A DNA stretch of 57,755 nucleotides, from the NCBI GenBank assembly GCA_002790095.1, contig PFUL01000072.1, positions 1 to 57,755 on the forward strand, written 5' to 3'. A program made the translations under genes and the position numbers. The DNA comes from Elusimicrobia bacterium CG_4_9_14_3_um_filter_62_55. Lineage in GTDB: Bacteria; Elusimicrobiota; Elusimicrobia; UBA1565. Below, one piece after another: positions 25,096-35,445 of this stretch. Under the pieces are notes generated by a model. That model did not search any database. It was given only the letters and a program-made list of their open reading frames with translations, and was not told where the DNA came from. The stretch's first letter is position 1, and each line of letters starts with the position of its first letter.

Positions 25096-26907
25096 CTATT
25101 CCGAGGCCGTGACGCGGATCATTTCTTCCACCGTCGTCACGCCTCCCAAAAGTTTTCGGATCGCGCATTGCCGGAGCGTCAGCATCCCCTGTTTGCGCGC
25201 CTGTTCGCGGATCTTATCGATCGGGGCGACCTCCATGATCTGCGCCCTTATCGGGTCCGTGACCTCCAAGACTTCGTACAACCCCGCTCTGCCCTTATAG
25301 CCCGTTCCGGCGCAAGTATCGCATCCCTTGCCCCGGGCGAGCACGACCCTGCCGTTTTCAATATTCAATTGATGCTTTTTAATGCCGAGCTTGATCAGCC
25401 AATCCTCGTCGACCTCGTAGGATTCCCGGCAATCCTTGCAAACCGAGCGCACCAGGCGCTGCGCCACGACCATCAGAAGCGCGTTGCTCATCAAAAACGG
25501 TTCGATCCCCATCATCCCCATGCGGGTGATGGCCCCGGGGGCGTCGTTGGTGTGCAGCGTCGAGAAAACCAAGTGCCCCGTCAGCGCGGCCTCAATCGCG
25601 ATCTTGATCGTTTCCAGGTCGCGGATTTCACCGACCATGATGATGTCCGGGTCCTGGCGAAGAAACGACCGGAGTCCCGCCGCAAAGGTCAGGCCCACCT
25701 CGGCATTGACCTGGACCTGATTGATGCCGGTCACCGGAAACTCGACGGGGTCCTCGACGGTGGAGATATTCACTCCGGGCTCATTGAGTACGCCCAGAGC
25801 CGAGTAGAGGGTCGTTGATTTTCCGGATCCGGTCGGCCCGGTGATCAGATTGATGCCGTAGGGCGCCCGGATGTACTTGTTCACGATCGCCAGGGATTCG
25901 GGCTCAAATCCCAAATTCTGAAGATTTACGTCCAAATTGGAGGAGTCGAGCACGCGCATCACGACTTTCTCCCCGTTGACGCAGGGCAGACAGGACACGC
26001 GCAGGGCGTACTCCTTCTTCTTGATCTTCAGCTTGATGCGCCCGTCCTGCGGCTGACGCTTCTCGGCGATATCGAGGTTGGCCATGATCTTGATGCGGGA
26101 AACCAAAGCGTTCTGAAAACGCTTCGGCGGGGCTTTCTGCAGACTCAATACGCCGTCGATGCGAAATCGCACCTGCAGTTCCTTCGGGAACGACTCGATG
26201 TGAATGTCCGAAGCCTTCGCCTTAATGGCCGACGAGATGATCAGGTTGACCAACTGGATGACGGGAGTATCGCTGCCGTCCCGTTCCAGGTTGATGATGT
26301 CGTCGCCGGCGGCCGCGTCTTCGGTCTCTTTGTCGACGACGTCGAGGTTCGTGTCGCTTTCGCTCGCCCCGCTGTGCTCCAGGATGTCCTTAAGCACGTC
26401 TTCCGCGGATTCGGAGTCGTAGTATTTCTCGAGGCATCCGATGATGTCGCTTTCCGACGCCAAAACCGACACGATCTCGAGTCCCGTCATCATTTTAATA
26501 TCGTCGAAAACGAGCACGTTGAGCGGATCGGAAACCGCGATCGTCAGCGTCGATTCGGTCTTGGACTTGGTCTCCAAGGCGATCGGGATCAGATTATGCT
26601 GCCGGCAAATGGATTCCGGAACCCGTTCGACGACCTCCCGGTCGATCTCCCCGAAAGCGGCGAGCTTGACGTATTGGATGCCGCATTGCTCCGCGAGAAA
26701 TCCCAGGAGGGTATCTTCATCCAGATAGCCTTGATGGAGGAGGATCGAACCGAGCTTGCCGCCGTTCTTCCTTTGATAGTCCAACGCCTGTTCCAGCTGG
26801 GTTTTTTGCAGTACCCCGCTGTCGACCATCATATCGCCGAGCCGCTTGGGCAGGCTCAGCGATATCGAATGAGGTTCCGGGTTCGACATCGTCGTTTGTT
26901 GAGACAT
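25096..26907 (-). CDS. pilB: Type IV pilus assembly ATPase PilB/GspE
   Basis: 603 aa. An N-terminal GspE domain (~15-150, KRLGDMMVDSGVL, then GYLDEDTLLGFLAEQ) is followed by the ATPase core with Walker A GPTGSGKSTTLYSALG, Asp box STVEDPVEF and Walker B DIIMVGEIRD. A zinc-binding tetracysteine region is present as CKDC and, ~40 residues later, CDTC. It drives pilus extension. The start is set at ATG 26907; a GTG lies just before it, and MSNPEPHS further in is an alternative. A good promoter lies 25 nt upstream, so pilB probably heads the pil operon. Confidence 0.96.
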   Translation of the reverse strand: MSQQTTMSNPEPHSISLSLPKRLGDMMVDSGVLQKTQLEQALDYQRKNGGKLGSILLHQGYLDEDTLLGFLAEQCGIQYVKLAAFGEIDREVVERVPESICRQHNLIPIALETKSKTESTLTIAVSDPLNVLVFDDIKMMTGLEIVSVLASESDIIGCLEKYYDSESAEDVLKDILEHSGASESDTNLDVVDKETEDAAAGDDIINLERDGSDTPVIQLVNLIISSAIKAKASDIHIESFPKELQVRFRIDGVLSLQKAPPKRFQNALVSRIKIMANLDIAEKRQPQDGRIKLKIKKKEYALRVSCLPCVNGEKVVMRVLDSSNLDVNLQNLGFEPESLAIVNKYIRAPYGINLITGPTGSGKSTTLYSALGVLNEPGVNISTVEDPVEFPVTGINQVQVNAEVGLTFAAGLRSFLRQDPDIIMVGEIRDLETIKIAIEAALTGHLVFSTLHTNDAPGAITRMGMMGIEPFLMSNALLMVVAQRLVRSVCKDCRESYEVDEDWLIKLGIKKHQLNIENGRVVLARGKGCDTCAGTGYKGRAGLYEVLEVTDPIRAQIMEVAPIDKIREQARKQGMLTLRQCAIRKLLGGVTTVEEMIRVTASE

Positions 26908-26931
26908 CACAGGGGCTTCGGGTTCAAGTAT

Positions 26932-26960
26932 TTGATAACAGGGGAAGGGTTTTTTGTCAA
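26932..26960 (-). promoter_or_regulatory. pilB promoter, sigma-70 type
   Basis: TTGACA (26955-26960, minus), a 17-bp spacer and TATCAA (26932-26937), about 25 nt before the pilB ATG. The -35 is perfect. It lies in the 100-nt gap after the upstream GYF-type gene. Confidence 0.65.
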
Positions 26961-27007
26961 CCGGACTCCCGCCGAGGGATCCAAGTCACATATCGGCCGA
27001 ACGCGAG

Positions 27008-29749
27008 CTACTCCCCAGGGTTGTTGAAGCCGCCGGAGCCGGAGGAGCCCGCCGAGGAGAGCTCGTCGTCGCTTGGAAGCGGCGTTTGCCCGGAACGACG
27101 GGTATTGCGCCGGGAAACTCGCTTCGGAGCGCGAGAATTGCTTCCTATCAGGTCCCGGGCCCGGCTGTTGAGCCCCTTCACCGACTTTCCGGCCAGATCC
27201 ACCTCGAATTGATAGGTCACCGTGGGCTTGTTTCGGCGTCCGCCGCCGCGGCCCTTAAAAACGTTGTATTCCACAATCCATTTGTTCTTTTCAACCGCAC
27301 CGGCCTGCCATTCGGGAACGTTGTCTCCGCCGAGGAAGTAATACTGAAGCTTCTGGGCGACGACTTCCTTGCCCCCCGAAATCCGGTAGCCTTTCACAAA
27401 CTCGATCGCCTCGATTCGCTGATCCTGGATAAATTCGCGGCGAGGAGGCGAGGCGGGTTGAACCGGAGGCAAGGCGGGAGCCTCTTCCCGGGGCTGTGCC
27501 TGCGGCTCCGGTTCGGGCGCGCGTTGGGTAAAGGCAGGCGCCTGCTGGGGCGCCTGCTGCGCGAACGGTTGGGCGGCCTGCTGCGCCTGGCCCGGAGCCT
27601 TGTCAAACGGCGAGGACCCGCCCGTGCTCGCCTGATTCTGCGTCCCTCCGGGAGCGACGGAGATCGCGTCGGGATCCACGTCGAAAGATCCCCGGGTTTT
27701 CTGCTCGGGGCCCATCTCCGCCATCTTCACGACTTCTTTCGGATTCTTGAGGAACATGACCAGCAGCCCGGCAAGCACCAAGACCGCGATCACCAGACCG
27801 ATCAAAAATTTCTTTCCGCCGACCTTCCCCACCTTCGCTTTGAGTTTCTGAACCACCGACGGCTTTGCCGCCTGAGCGCCGGAGGGCGGGACCGTCGCCG
27901 GTTCAGCCTCCGGCATTCCCGTCGGGGAAGGCGTATAGGCGGGATTCGGCGTCATCGTCATGGGTCCGCCGTACGGGGGCTCCGCCCCCGGGATCAAAGG
28001 CAGCGGCGTCGGCGCGCCCTGACCGCCCATCATGTCCTGAAAGCCGCCCGCAGTCGGCTGCGGCGTCTGAAATTGGCCCGGCATCGGGGTTGGCATCCCG
28101 CTGACGCCGAGTCCGGCCATCACCGTTTGGGGCAAATCCGGTTGGCCCATCGACGGCATCGGCGTGGGGGGCGGGGTCCCCATCATCCCGCCCTCGCCCA
28201 GAGGGATCGGCTCCGGAGTCGCGCCCATCGGGTAATCGGGCATCGGTCCCAAACCGGAACCTCCGTCGGACCCTGCCGCGGGCATCGGCGGAGGGGTTAA
28301 ATTCAAACCGCCCCCGGACATCTCCTGAGGGGCGGATCCGGGAATCCCGCCCATCATCATCGTCTTCGGAGCCGCAAAGGGATCGTCGCCGAACGGCGCC
28401 TGGGCCTGCTCGATCGGAACCGATTCCGAGGCAGCGCTTAGATCGATGGTCTCGGGGGTCGCAATCGGCCCGGAGAATTTCTCCCCGGGCGGCGGCTCCA
28501 AAGGAATATCGTCCGCGCCCGAGACGGCAAACTGCGGCATCGGCGGACCGTCCGCCGCGTCGAACAGGGGCGCGTCGAGCTCAGGAGCTTCCAGCGGAGG
28601 GGCCTCCAACGCCGGGGGCTCTTCCTCGGCGAACGCCGCGATGCCGGCGGTCCCCAAGGCGAGTCCCCCCGCCGCGACTTCGGGCGAAGACGAATCCTTC
28701 TCTCCCGGCAGAGGCGCCTCAAACTCCAACGGCGGGGGCATTTCGGAAACGGACTTCAAGGGCGTCGCCTCGGGAATTCCCAATGCATCAACCGCTTCCG
28801 AAACGCCGACGGAATCCTCCATCATCGGAACCGGATCGGATGACGGCGGGGGGAACGCTTCCAACGCGGGAGCGGCGGCGAGCGGCTCCGAGACGGGTTC
28901 TTCCAGCACCGGAGCGGAAAATGCGGCGCCCTCGGATTCGACGGGAGTTTCGACGATATTCGGAATTCCGGGGACTTCAACCGGTTCGTCAAGAATCAGA
29001 GGTCCGTCCGTCTCGATCGGCGGCGCTTCCAACGGTCCCTCGGAGACGGCGTCCCCCGACTCGACGGGCTCGCGGCGCGAGACCGGTTCGGGAGCATCCA
29101 TGTCGTCGGCGAACGGAACGATCTCGGGCGCGGCGGGTGAGCGCATTTCGCGTTCCACTCGCGCGGGGGGCTCCACACGCGATTTAAACGCCATAGGCGC
29201 CGGATCGGCATCGCCCGCACGAAGGCGGCTCTCCAACTGAGCGATCCTCCGATCCTTATCCGCGATCAGACGATCCTTCTCGTTAAGTCGATCGAGGATC
29301 TCGTTCTGCCGGCTCTCTTGCACCTCGAGTTTCGCCTGCAGTTCGGCCAGACGGTTTTCCAACCCGGCGCTCTGGCGCAATTCCCAGTGCTTTTCGGGAC
29401 CCAAATCCTCGGGAAGCGTTCCCCACAGGTCGGACAGGCGCGGATCCTTTTGGATCGTATCCATCCAATTCTCGGAAGTCCCGATCCGCTCGAGAGAAGC
29501 ATGCGCTTCGGTGGCAAACCGGTCGAAGCTGCCGACCGCCGCCGCGGCCTCCGCAACGGTCTCTCGGGCAGTCCCGAAAACGGCACTCAGCTCCTGGTAG
29601 CTTTCGAGCGGGGCCCAGTCCATTTCCTGGGTTCCCGAATGGTTATCGGGACAAACGAGGCTGCCCGCGTGGAGTCCTTCCACGGTGGGGAGATCCTCTT
29701 TGCCGTAGGGGCCGAGGATGCGGGAGTCCTGGTAGACCCAGTAGCGCAT
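27008..29749 (-). CDS. GYF_2-like/coiled-coil/Pro-rich membrane protein next to pil operon
   Basis: 913 aa. The N-terminus (1-55, MRYWVYQDSRILGPYGKEDL) resembles GYF_2/DUF4339 domains that bind Pro-rich peptides. Residues ~120-175 are a coiled coil. Some 450 residues of acidic and then Gly/Pro/Met-rich low-complexity sequence follow. One TM helix (~648-668) leads into another Pro/Gln-rich linker and a C-terminal globular part (~775-855) with EAIEFVKGYRISGGKE and KWIVEYNVFKG. The N-terminus should be cytoplasmic and the C-terminal domain outside. A GGGAGGG Shine-Dalgarno precedes the ATG. Function unknown; its position just upstream of pilB suggests a pilus or envelope role. Confidence 0.75.
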   Translation of the reverse strand: MRYWVYQDSRILGPYGKEDLPTVEGLHAGSLVCPDNHSGTQEMDWAPLESYQELSAVFGTARETVAEAAAAVGSFDRFATEAHASLERIGTSENWMDTIQKDPRLSDLWGTLPEDLGPEKHWELRQSAGLENRLAELQAKLEVQESRQNEILDRLNEKDRLIADKDRRIAQLESRLRAGDADPAPMAFKSRVEPPARVEREMRSPAAPEIVPFADDMDAPEPVSRREPVESGDAVSEGPLEAPPIETDGPLILDEPVEVPGIPNIVETPVESEGAAFSAPVLEEPVSEPLAAAPALEAFPPPSSDPVPMMEDSVGVSEAVDALGIPEATPLKSVSEMPPPLEFEAPLPGEKDSSSPEVAAGGLALGTAGIAAFAEEEPPALEAPPLEAPELDAPLFDAADGPPMPQFAVSGADDIPLEPPPGEKFSGPIATPETIDLSAASESVPIEQAQAPFGDDPFAAPKTMMMGGIPGSAPQEMSGGGLNLTPPPMPAAGSDGGSGLGPMPDYPMGATPEPIPLGEGGMMGTPPPTPMPSMGQPDLPQTVMAGLGVSGMPTPMPGQFQTPQPTAGGFQDMMGGQGAPTPLPLIPGAEPPYGGPMTMTPNPAYTPSPTGMPEAEPATVPPSGAQAAKPSVVQKLKAKVGKVGGKKFLIGLVIAVLVLAGLLVMFLKNPKEVVKMAEMGPEQKTRGSFDVDPDAISVAPGGTQNQASTGGSSPFDKAPGQAQQAAQPFAQQAPQQAPAFTQRAPEPEPQAQPREEAPALPPVQPASPPRREFIQDQRIEAIEFVKGYRISGGKEVVAQKLQYYFLGGDNVPEWQAGAVEKNKWIVEYNVFKGRGGGRRNKPTVTYQFEVDLAGKSVKGLNSRARDLIGSNSRAPKRVSRRNTRRSGQTPLPSDDELSSAGSSGSGGFNNPGE

Positions 29750-29781
29750 CCCTCCCAGTGTGCCCGCAGGGTGTTACAGTT

Positions 29782-31479
29782 TCAAGGCGAATTCTGCTGC
29801 TTTTTTCCCCAACTGTCGCGCAGGGCGACCGTCCGGTTGAACACCGGAGCCCCCGGTTTGGAATCGGGATCCGCGCAGAAATAGCCAGTACGCTCGAATT
29901 GGAAGGTAACGCCGGGCGCAAAATCCTCGAGAGCGGGTTCGACCCGCGCCTCGCGGTTGACGATCAGGGAATCGGGGTTGAGCAGTTCATCCAAGTCCTT
30001 ATCGAGCTCCTTGGCCGGGTCGTCCGAGACAAACAGCCTGTCGTAGAGGCGGATTTCCGCTTTGACCGCGTGCTCGGCGGAAACCCAATGAATCGTTCCC
30101 CGGACTTTCCTGCCGTCGGGAGAGTTCCCTCCCCGGGAATCGGGATCATAGGTGCAGCGCAGCTCGATCACTTTGCCCCGGTCGTTTTTCACCGCCTCGC
30201 GGCACGTGACCAGGTACGCGTAGCGAAGCCGAACCTCGTTGCCGACGGCCAAGCGGTGGAACTTCTTCGGAGGATTCTCCATGAAGTCGCTCGCTTCGAC
30301 GAAAATCTCCCGCCCGAACGCGACCTTGCGCTTTCCCGCGCGATCGTCCTCCGGATTATTCACCGCGTCGAATTCCTCGACCTTTCCTTCCGGATAGTTC
30401 ATGATCGTCACTTTCAGCGGCTTCATCACGCCCAAGAAGCGAGGGGCGCGTTTATTCAAATCCTCGCGGATGCAGTGCTCAAGCAGCGCATTCTCGGTGA
30501 GACTGTTGAACTTCGAGACCCCGACCTTTTCGCACAGCATCCGGATCGCCTCGGGCGTGACCCCGCGGCGGCGGAAAGCGCGCAGCGTCGGCATCCGCGG
30601 ATCGTCCCAGCCCGAAACCTTCTTCTCCTTGACCAAGCGCAGCATGTAGCGCTTGCTCATCAAAACCCCCTCGAGGTTGAGCCGGGCGAATTCGATCTGC
30701 CGAGGCCGGGCGGGAACGCTGACGTTCGCGATCAGCCAATCGTACAAGGGACGATGCGTCTCGAACTCGAGGGTGCAGATGGAATGCGTAATCCCCTCGA
30801 GCGCGTCGGAAAGCGGATGCGCGAAGTCGTACATCGGGTAGATCACCCAGGCGTCGCCGGTCCGATGATGCGGAACCTTCTTGATGCGGTAGAGCACGGG
30901 ATCGCGCATGTGGAAGTTCGGATGCGCCATATCGATCTTCGCGCGCAGGGTCTTCGTCCCGTCGGGAAACTCGCCGGCGCGCATGCGAGCGAAGAGGTCA
31001 AGATTTTCCGTGACGGACCGGTCTCGACACGGGCTGTTTTGTCCGGGGACCTCGGTGTCGCCGCGCCGGGCTGCGATTTCGTCGAGCGAGAGATCGCAAA
31101 CAAACGCCCGCTCCTTTTCAATCAATTCGACGGCAAAGCCGTACAGACGCTCGTAGTAGTCGGATGCGTAGAAAAGCCTGTTTCCCCAATCGAAACCCAG
31201 CCAGCGGATGTCCTCTTGGATCGCGTCGACGTATTCGACTTCCTCGGCCGCGGGGTTCGTATCGTCAAAACGGAGATTGTAGGTTCCGCCGAATTCCGCG
31301 GCGATGCCGAAATTCAAACAGATCGATTTCGCGTGCCCGATGTGAAGATAGCCGTTGGGTTCCGGAGGAAAGCGCGTGACGACCTTCCCTTCATTTTTTC
31401 CGGCCGCCAAATCGTCGGAAACGATCCGGCGCACAAAATCGAGCGACTCCGCTTTGGCTTCCTTCGCTTCCGGGCTCAT
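29782..31479 (-). CDS. glnS: Glutamine-tRNA ligase
   Basis: 565 aa class I synthetase. The first motifs are [21 protein letters not shown] ([11 protein letters not shown] signature) and [10 protein letters not shown]. The KMSKS-like loop is VLMSKRYM. The C-terminal beta-barrel anticodon-binding domain is present ([18 protein letters not shown] and the final FQFERTGYF). It attaches Gln to tRNA-Gln directly. Start set at ATG 31479, which overlaps the gltX stop by 4 nt. Having glnS next to gltX implies a discriminating GltX rather than sole reliance on the amidotransferase route, although gat genes elsewhere cannot be excluded. Confidence 0.96.
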   Translation of the reverse strand: MSPEAKEAKAESLDFVRRIVSDDLAAGKNEGKVVTRFPPEPNGYLHIGHAKSICLNFGIAAEFGGTYNLRFDDTNPAAEEVEYVDAIQEDIRWLGFDWGNRLFYASDYYERLYGFAVELIEKERAFVCDLSLDEIAARRGDTEVPGQNSPCRDRSVTENLDLFARMRAGEFPDGTKTLRAKIDMAHPNFHMRDPVLYRIKKVPHHRTGDAWVIYPMYDFAHPLSDALEGITHSICTLEFETHRPLYDWLIANVSVPARPRQIEFARLNLEGVLMSKRYMLRLVKEKKVSGWDDPRMPTLRAFRRRGVTPEAIRMLCEKVGVSKFNSLTENALLEHCIREDLNKRAPRFLGVMKPLKVTIMNYPEGKVEEFDAVNNPEDDRAGKRKVAFGREIFVEASDFMENPPKKFHRLAVGNEVRLRYAYLVTCREAVKNDRGKVIELRCTYDPDSRGGNSPDGRKVRGTIHWVSAEHAVKAEIRLYDRLFVSDDPAKELDKDLDELLNPDSLIVNREARVEPALEDFAPGVTFQFERTGYFCADPDSKPGAPVFNRTVALRDSWGKKQQNSP

Positions 31480-32957
31480 GCGCTTTGTCCTTCGCGGCAA
31501 AACCGCCTTCTCGCCTCGGCGATCCGCGCGAGCACCCTGTCCTTGCCCAGATGCTCGAGCATCCCGAACAACGTCGGCCCGTCGGTTCGCCCCGACGTCG
31601 CGACGCGAATCGGATGAAATACCTGTCCCATCTTCCACCCCTTTTCCGTCGCGAAGCCCCGGATCGCCTCTTCGAGCTTGGCTTCGGTCCATTCGGCAAG
31701 CGCCTCCAGCATGGGCGCGGCGGCTTCGAGGATCGCGTCGACGCCCTCTTTCTTGAGGACCTTATTCACGGACTTTTCGTCGTATTCGACGTCTTTGAAG
31801 AAGAAATCCAAACGCTTGGGGACATCGGTCAGCAAATGAAACTTCTCCCGTTCCATCGCAAGCAGCGGAAGCAGGGCTTCGTCGGAGGCCTCTATTTGGG
31901 CGGCGTCCAAAAAGGGCCGCGAGAGGCGCAGCATTTCCTCGGGAGTCTTCGCGCGCAGATACTCTCCGTTCATCCACTCGAGTTTTTCCCGGTCAAAGCG
32001 GGAAGGGCTCTTGGAACAACCCTCGATCGAAAACTTCGATTCGAGCTCCCCTTCGGCGAAGACCTGCTGGGAGTCGGAGGTCGACCACCCGAGCAGCGCC
32101 AGATAGTTGCGCACGGTCTCCGGCAGGAAACCGAGTTCCCTGTACTCTCCCGCGGAAGCCGCCCCGTGCCGCTTCGAGAGCTTTTTTCCGTCGGGTCCGT
32201 GGATCATCGACAAGTGGCCGAATTTCGGCGGTTCCCAGCCGAGGGCCGAATACAGCCGGATCTGAGACGGCGTGTTCGAAAGATGGTCGTCCCCGCGGAT
32301 CACATGCGTGATGTCCATCAAATGATCGTCCACGACGCAGGCGAAATTATAGGTCGGTCCTCCGGAGGTTTTTTGGATGACCAAGTCCTGAAGAAGATTA
32401 TTCTCGAAGGCGACGTTTCCGCGGATCAGATCCTCCACGACGGTGGTCCCCTCGAAGGGCATCGCGAAGCGGATCGAAAACGGCCGGCCTTCGTTCTTCT
32501 TCCTTTCCTCGTCCGACAGGCGGCGGCAGCGGCCGTCGTAGCCGCGCAGTTCGGGATTCGTGACGCGGCGCACTTCGATGTCTTCCTTCGTGCACCAACA
32601 CTTGTACGCCTTGCCGCCGTCGAGCAATTGCGCGGCGTATTTCGCGTAATGCGCGCGGCGCTCTTCGGCCATTTGATGGTACGGGGCGAAGGGCCCTTCT
32701 CCCGCGAGGTTCACGGTCCCGTCGGATCCCAGAACGGGACCTTCGTCCCACGCCAATCCCAGCCACGACAACGAATGCAGAATTTGGTCGACGGTCTCGG
32801 GCGTAGACCGAACCTCATCGGTATCCTCGATGCGAAGGACGCAGGTTCCTCCATAGCGCTTCGCGAACAGCCAGTTGAATAAAGCCGTTCGGGCTCCCCC
32901 GATGTGAAGGCTTCCCGTCGGGGACGGGGCGAAACGGACTCGAATCTTCTCGCTCAT
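31476..32957 (-). CDS. gltX: Glutamate-tRNA ligase
   Basis: 493 aa. The HIGH motif is in [21 protein letters not shown], followed by [11 protein letters not shown]. The KMSKS-type loop is KKLSKRHGA (~258). A CWCTKED segment stands near residue 120. The C-terminal helical anticodon-binding region is complete. It charges tRNA-Glu, which feeds protein and, in many bacteria, tetrapyrrole synthesis. The ATG at 32957 overlaps the recN stop by 4 nt, and the stop overlaps the glnS start, showing tight coupling along the operon. Confidence 0.96.
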   Translation of the reverse strand: MSEKIRVRFAPSPTGSLHIGGARTALFNWLFAKRYGGTCVLRIEDTDEVRSTPETVDQILHSLSWLGLAWDEGPVLGSDGTVNLAGEGPFAPYHQMAEERRAHYAKYAAQLLDGGKAYKCWCTKEDIEVRRVTNPELRGYDGRCRRLSDEERKKNEGRPFSIRFAMPFEGTTVVEDLIRGNVAFENNLLQDLVIQKTSGGPTYNFACVVDDHLMDITHVIRGDDHLSNTPSQIRLYSALGWEPPKFGHLSMIHGPDGKKLSKRHGAASAGEYRELGFLPETVRNYLALLGWSTSDSQQVFAEGELESKFSIEGCSKSPSRFDREKLEWMNGEYLRAKTPEEMLRLSRPFLDAAQIEASDEALLPLLAMEREKFHLLTDVPKRLDFFFKDVEYDEKSVNKVLKKEGVDAILEAAAPMLEALAEWTEAKLEEAIRGFATEKGWKMGQVFHPIRVATSGRTDGPTLFGMLEHLGKDRVLARIAEARRRFCREGQSA

Positions 32958-34567
32958 GCGCTCTCCAAAAGCTCCTGGGCGTGCTTCAAGCTCGCCTTCG
33001 TGACGGTGCGCCCGCCGATCATGCGGGCGACGGCCTCGACGCGGGCCTTGTCGGCCAGCCGCTCGACGCGGGTCACCGTCCGCCCGCCGGCGACGCCTTT
33101 CGCCACGTGAAAATGATGCTTGGCGCAGCAAGCGACCTGCGGAAGATGGGTCACGCAGAAAACCTGTCCGCGGGCGCCCAGTTCGGCGAGCTTCGCCCCG
33201 ACCGCGCGCCCTATGGCGCCGCCGACGCCGGTATCCACCTCGTCGAAAACCATCAAACCGACGCGATCCGCGCGCGCAAGCACGGTTTTAAGCGCCAGCA
33301 TCACGCGGGACAGTTCGCCTCCCGACGCGATGGAGCGAAGCGCTTTCATCGGTTCGCCGGGATTGGGCGCGATCAAAAACTCGACGCGGTCGGAACCATC
33401 GGGACCGTACTCGCCTTCTTCCATCTCAACCGAGACCGATAGCCGGGCTTTCTCCATGCCGAGGTCCTTGAGTTCGCGCTGAACCCCGGCCCCGAGTTTC
33501 TTGGCCGCGGCCATGCGCGCGTCATGAAGCGCCGCGCAGCGCTTCGCGAGGTTCTTTTCCGCTTGAGCGATCGCGGCGTCGAGCGCTTCGGTCTGCTCGA
33601 CGTGATTTTCCAGCGCTTCGAGCTCCCGGCGGATGAGCGCGCGGTGCTCGAGAACGGCGTCGAGCGTCGCGCCGTACTTTCGCTTCAGCCGGGCGAGCTT
33701 GTCCTGCCGGCCGATCAACTCGTCGACCCGCTCGGGATCCTCTCCGATTCCATCCCGGTAGGCGGCGAGGGCCGAGGAGGCCTCCCCCGCGGATTCCCGG
33801 GCCCGCGCGAGCGCGTCGACCGCGCCGCGCAGACCCCCGTCGAGCAGCGCCATTTCCTCAAGTGCGTGCTCCGCTTCCCGCAACCGCTCCTCGGCGGAGC
33901 CTTCCTCTTCATAGAGCGCGGCGTAGGCTTTCGCGGCGAGGGTGAGCAGCTTTTCGGCGTTCTTAAGGCGGGGGAGCTCGGCGGACAGAGCCTCCTCCTC
34001 CCCGGGTCTCGGATCGACGGCGTCGATTTCCTCCGCCTGAAACCGATACAAATCCACGCGGCGCAGCCGCTCGTCCTCGGAAATCCGCATCGACTCCAGG
34101 CGCGCCCGCAAGCCCTTCCATTCCTTCCAACTTTCTCGGACCGCCGCGAGCGGATTCGCCAATTCGCCGAAATCGTCTAGAAGTTCGCGTTGGATCGCGT
34201 TGCGCAGGAGGGTTTGGTGTTCGTGCTGGCCGTGAAAATCGACGAGCCGTTCGCCCAATGCCTGAAGCTCGGCGACCTTCACCGCGACGCCGTCGCGCTC
34301 GGCCTTGGAACGTCCCTTCGCGTCCAAAGAACGCTCGATCGTAAAAGATCCTTCCGGTCCCGCGAAGACTCCGCGAACGGACAACGCCGGGGCGCCGTCC
34401 CGGACCCAATCGACGGAGCCGCGCTCCCCGAGCAGAAATCCGAGAGCCTCGATCAAAATCGATTTTCCGGCTCCGGTTTCCCCGGTAAAGGCCGTCAATC
34501 CGGATTCGAATTCCAAATCGAGTAATTCGATTACGGCGAAGTTTCGAATCGACAGCGCTCTCAGCAT
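32954..34567 (-). CDS. recN: DNA repair protein RecN
   Basis: 537 aa SMC-like ATPase of recombinational repair. The N-terminus MLRALSIRNFAVIELLDLEF and Walker A GETGAGKSILIEAL fit RecN exactly. The DFHGQHEHQTLL motif (HGQHEHQ) is RecN-specific. A central coiled coil spans ~150-340. The C-terminal ABC signature is ASGGELSRVMLALK, with Walker B LMVFDEVDTGVGG. The start ATG overlaps the nadK stop by 1 nt. The nadK-recN pair is common across bacteria. Confidence 0.96.
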   Translation of the reverse strand: MLRALSIRNFAVIELLDLEFESGLTAFTGETGAGKSILIEALGFLLGERGSVDWVRDGAPALSVRGVFAGPEGSFTIERSLDAKGRSKAERDGVAVKVAELQALGERLVDFHGQHEHQTLLRNAIQRELLDDFGELANPLAAVRESWKEWKGLRARLESMRISEDERLRRVDLYRFQAEEIDAVDPRPGEEEALSAELPRLKNAEKLLTLAAKAYAALYEEEGSAEERLREAEHALEEMALLDGGLRGAVDALARARESAGEASSALAAYRDGIGEDPERVDELIGRQDKLARLKRKYGATLDAVLEHRALIRRELEALENHVEQTEALDAAIAQAEKNLAKRCAALHDARMAAAKKLGAGVQRELKDLGMEKARLSVSVEMEEGEYGPDGSDRVEFLIAPNPGEPMKALRSIASGGELSRVMLALKTVLARADRVGLMVFDEVDTGVGGAIGRAVGAKLAELGARGQVFCVTHLPQVACCAKHHFHVAKGVAGGRTVTRVERLADKARVEAVARMIGGRTVTKASLKHAQELLESA

Positions 34568-35445
34568 CAACGCACCCCCCACTTCAGCTTTTCGTGCAGC
34601 AAGTCGAAATGCGTGCGCTCGGGAGGGACGAGCAAAGTGAACGGCTTCTCGGACCGGCGCAGATACACCGCCTCCCCGAGCTTGAGCGAATGATCGATCT
34701 GCCCGTCCACCGATACGAAGGCCTGAGGCCGGTCGTAGGGATTGCGCCGCCGCAATTCGGCGGTCAACGGCTGCTCGGTCGACACAAGCAGCGGTCGGGC
34801 CGTCAACTGATGCGGACTGATCGGCGCCAGTAAAAACGCGTTGACATCCGGCATGACCACCGGGCCGCCGACGGCCAGCGCGTACGCGGTCGAACCGGTC
34901 GGCGTCGCGAAGACGATGCCGTCGCCGAAATACGAAGAAACCGAATGGCCGCCGCAGTCGACGTCCAAGGTCACCGCACGGGCCTGCTCGGCGGCGCGAA
35001 TCACGCAATCGTTGAGCGCTTGATGCGGACCGAAGACGACCCGCGTGCCGCGTCTCACCTCCACGGACAGCATCCAGCGCGGCTCGGCCCTGAACTCGCC
35101 GGCCAGAATCCGCTCGATCTGTTTTTTGAAGCCCGGAAAATCGACGGCGCTCATAAACCCGAGACCGCCCATGTTCACCCCGAGCAGGGGAACCGAATGC
35201 GGCAGCACGCGGCGCGAACAGTGCAGCATCGTCCCGTCGCCGCCCAGCGCGATCGCGAAGTCGCAGGTTTCCAGCGCCGCTTCCGCGGATTTGCTCTCGG
35301 CCAACGTCACCTTCACGCCGCGGGATTCCAGCAGTCCCCGCACGGTTTTCAGGGCCTTCACGGCATGCCCCTTATTCGCGTTATGGAACAAAACCACCGA
35401 GCGGGTCGCCCGTTCTCGCGTTTTGGATTTGGATTTCGCGCCCAT
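34567..35445 (-). CDS. nadK: NAD kinase
   Basis: 292 aa. It contains the GGDGT motif (ALGGDGTMLHCSRR, ~70), NMGGLGFM and the second conserved motif TPTGSTAYALAVGGPVV. It phosphorylates NAD to NADP in the cytosol. The 5' end overlaps comEC by 65 nt. The first ~15 residues are Lys/Arg-rich and dispensable-looking, so a later start such as the GTG near 35397 is possible and would shorten the overlap. Confidence 0.93.
   Translation of the reverse strand: MGAKSKSKTRERATRSVVLFHNANKGHAVKALKTVRGLLESRGVKVTLAESKSAEAALETCDFAIALGGDGTMLHCSRRVLPHSVPLLGVNMGGLGFMSAVDFPGFKKQIERILAGEFRAEPRWMLSVEVRRGTRVVFGPHQALNDCVIRAAEQARAVTLDVDCGGHSVSSYFGDGIVFATPTGSTAYALAVGGPVVMPDVNAFLLAPISPHQLTARPLLVSTEQPLTAELRRRNPYDRPQAFVSVDGQIDHSLKLGEAVYLRRSEKPFTLLVPPERTHFDLLHEKLKWGVR

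Noticed and set aside
29758-31617. A 619-codon open frame on the plus strand opposite glnS
   Set aside because: Shadow of glnS; no recognisable domain.
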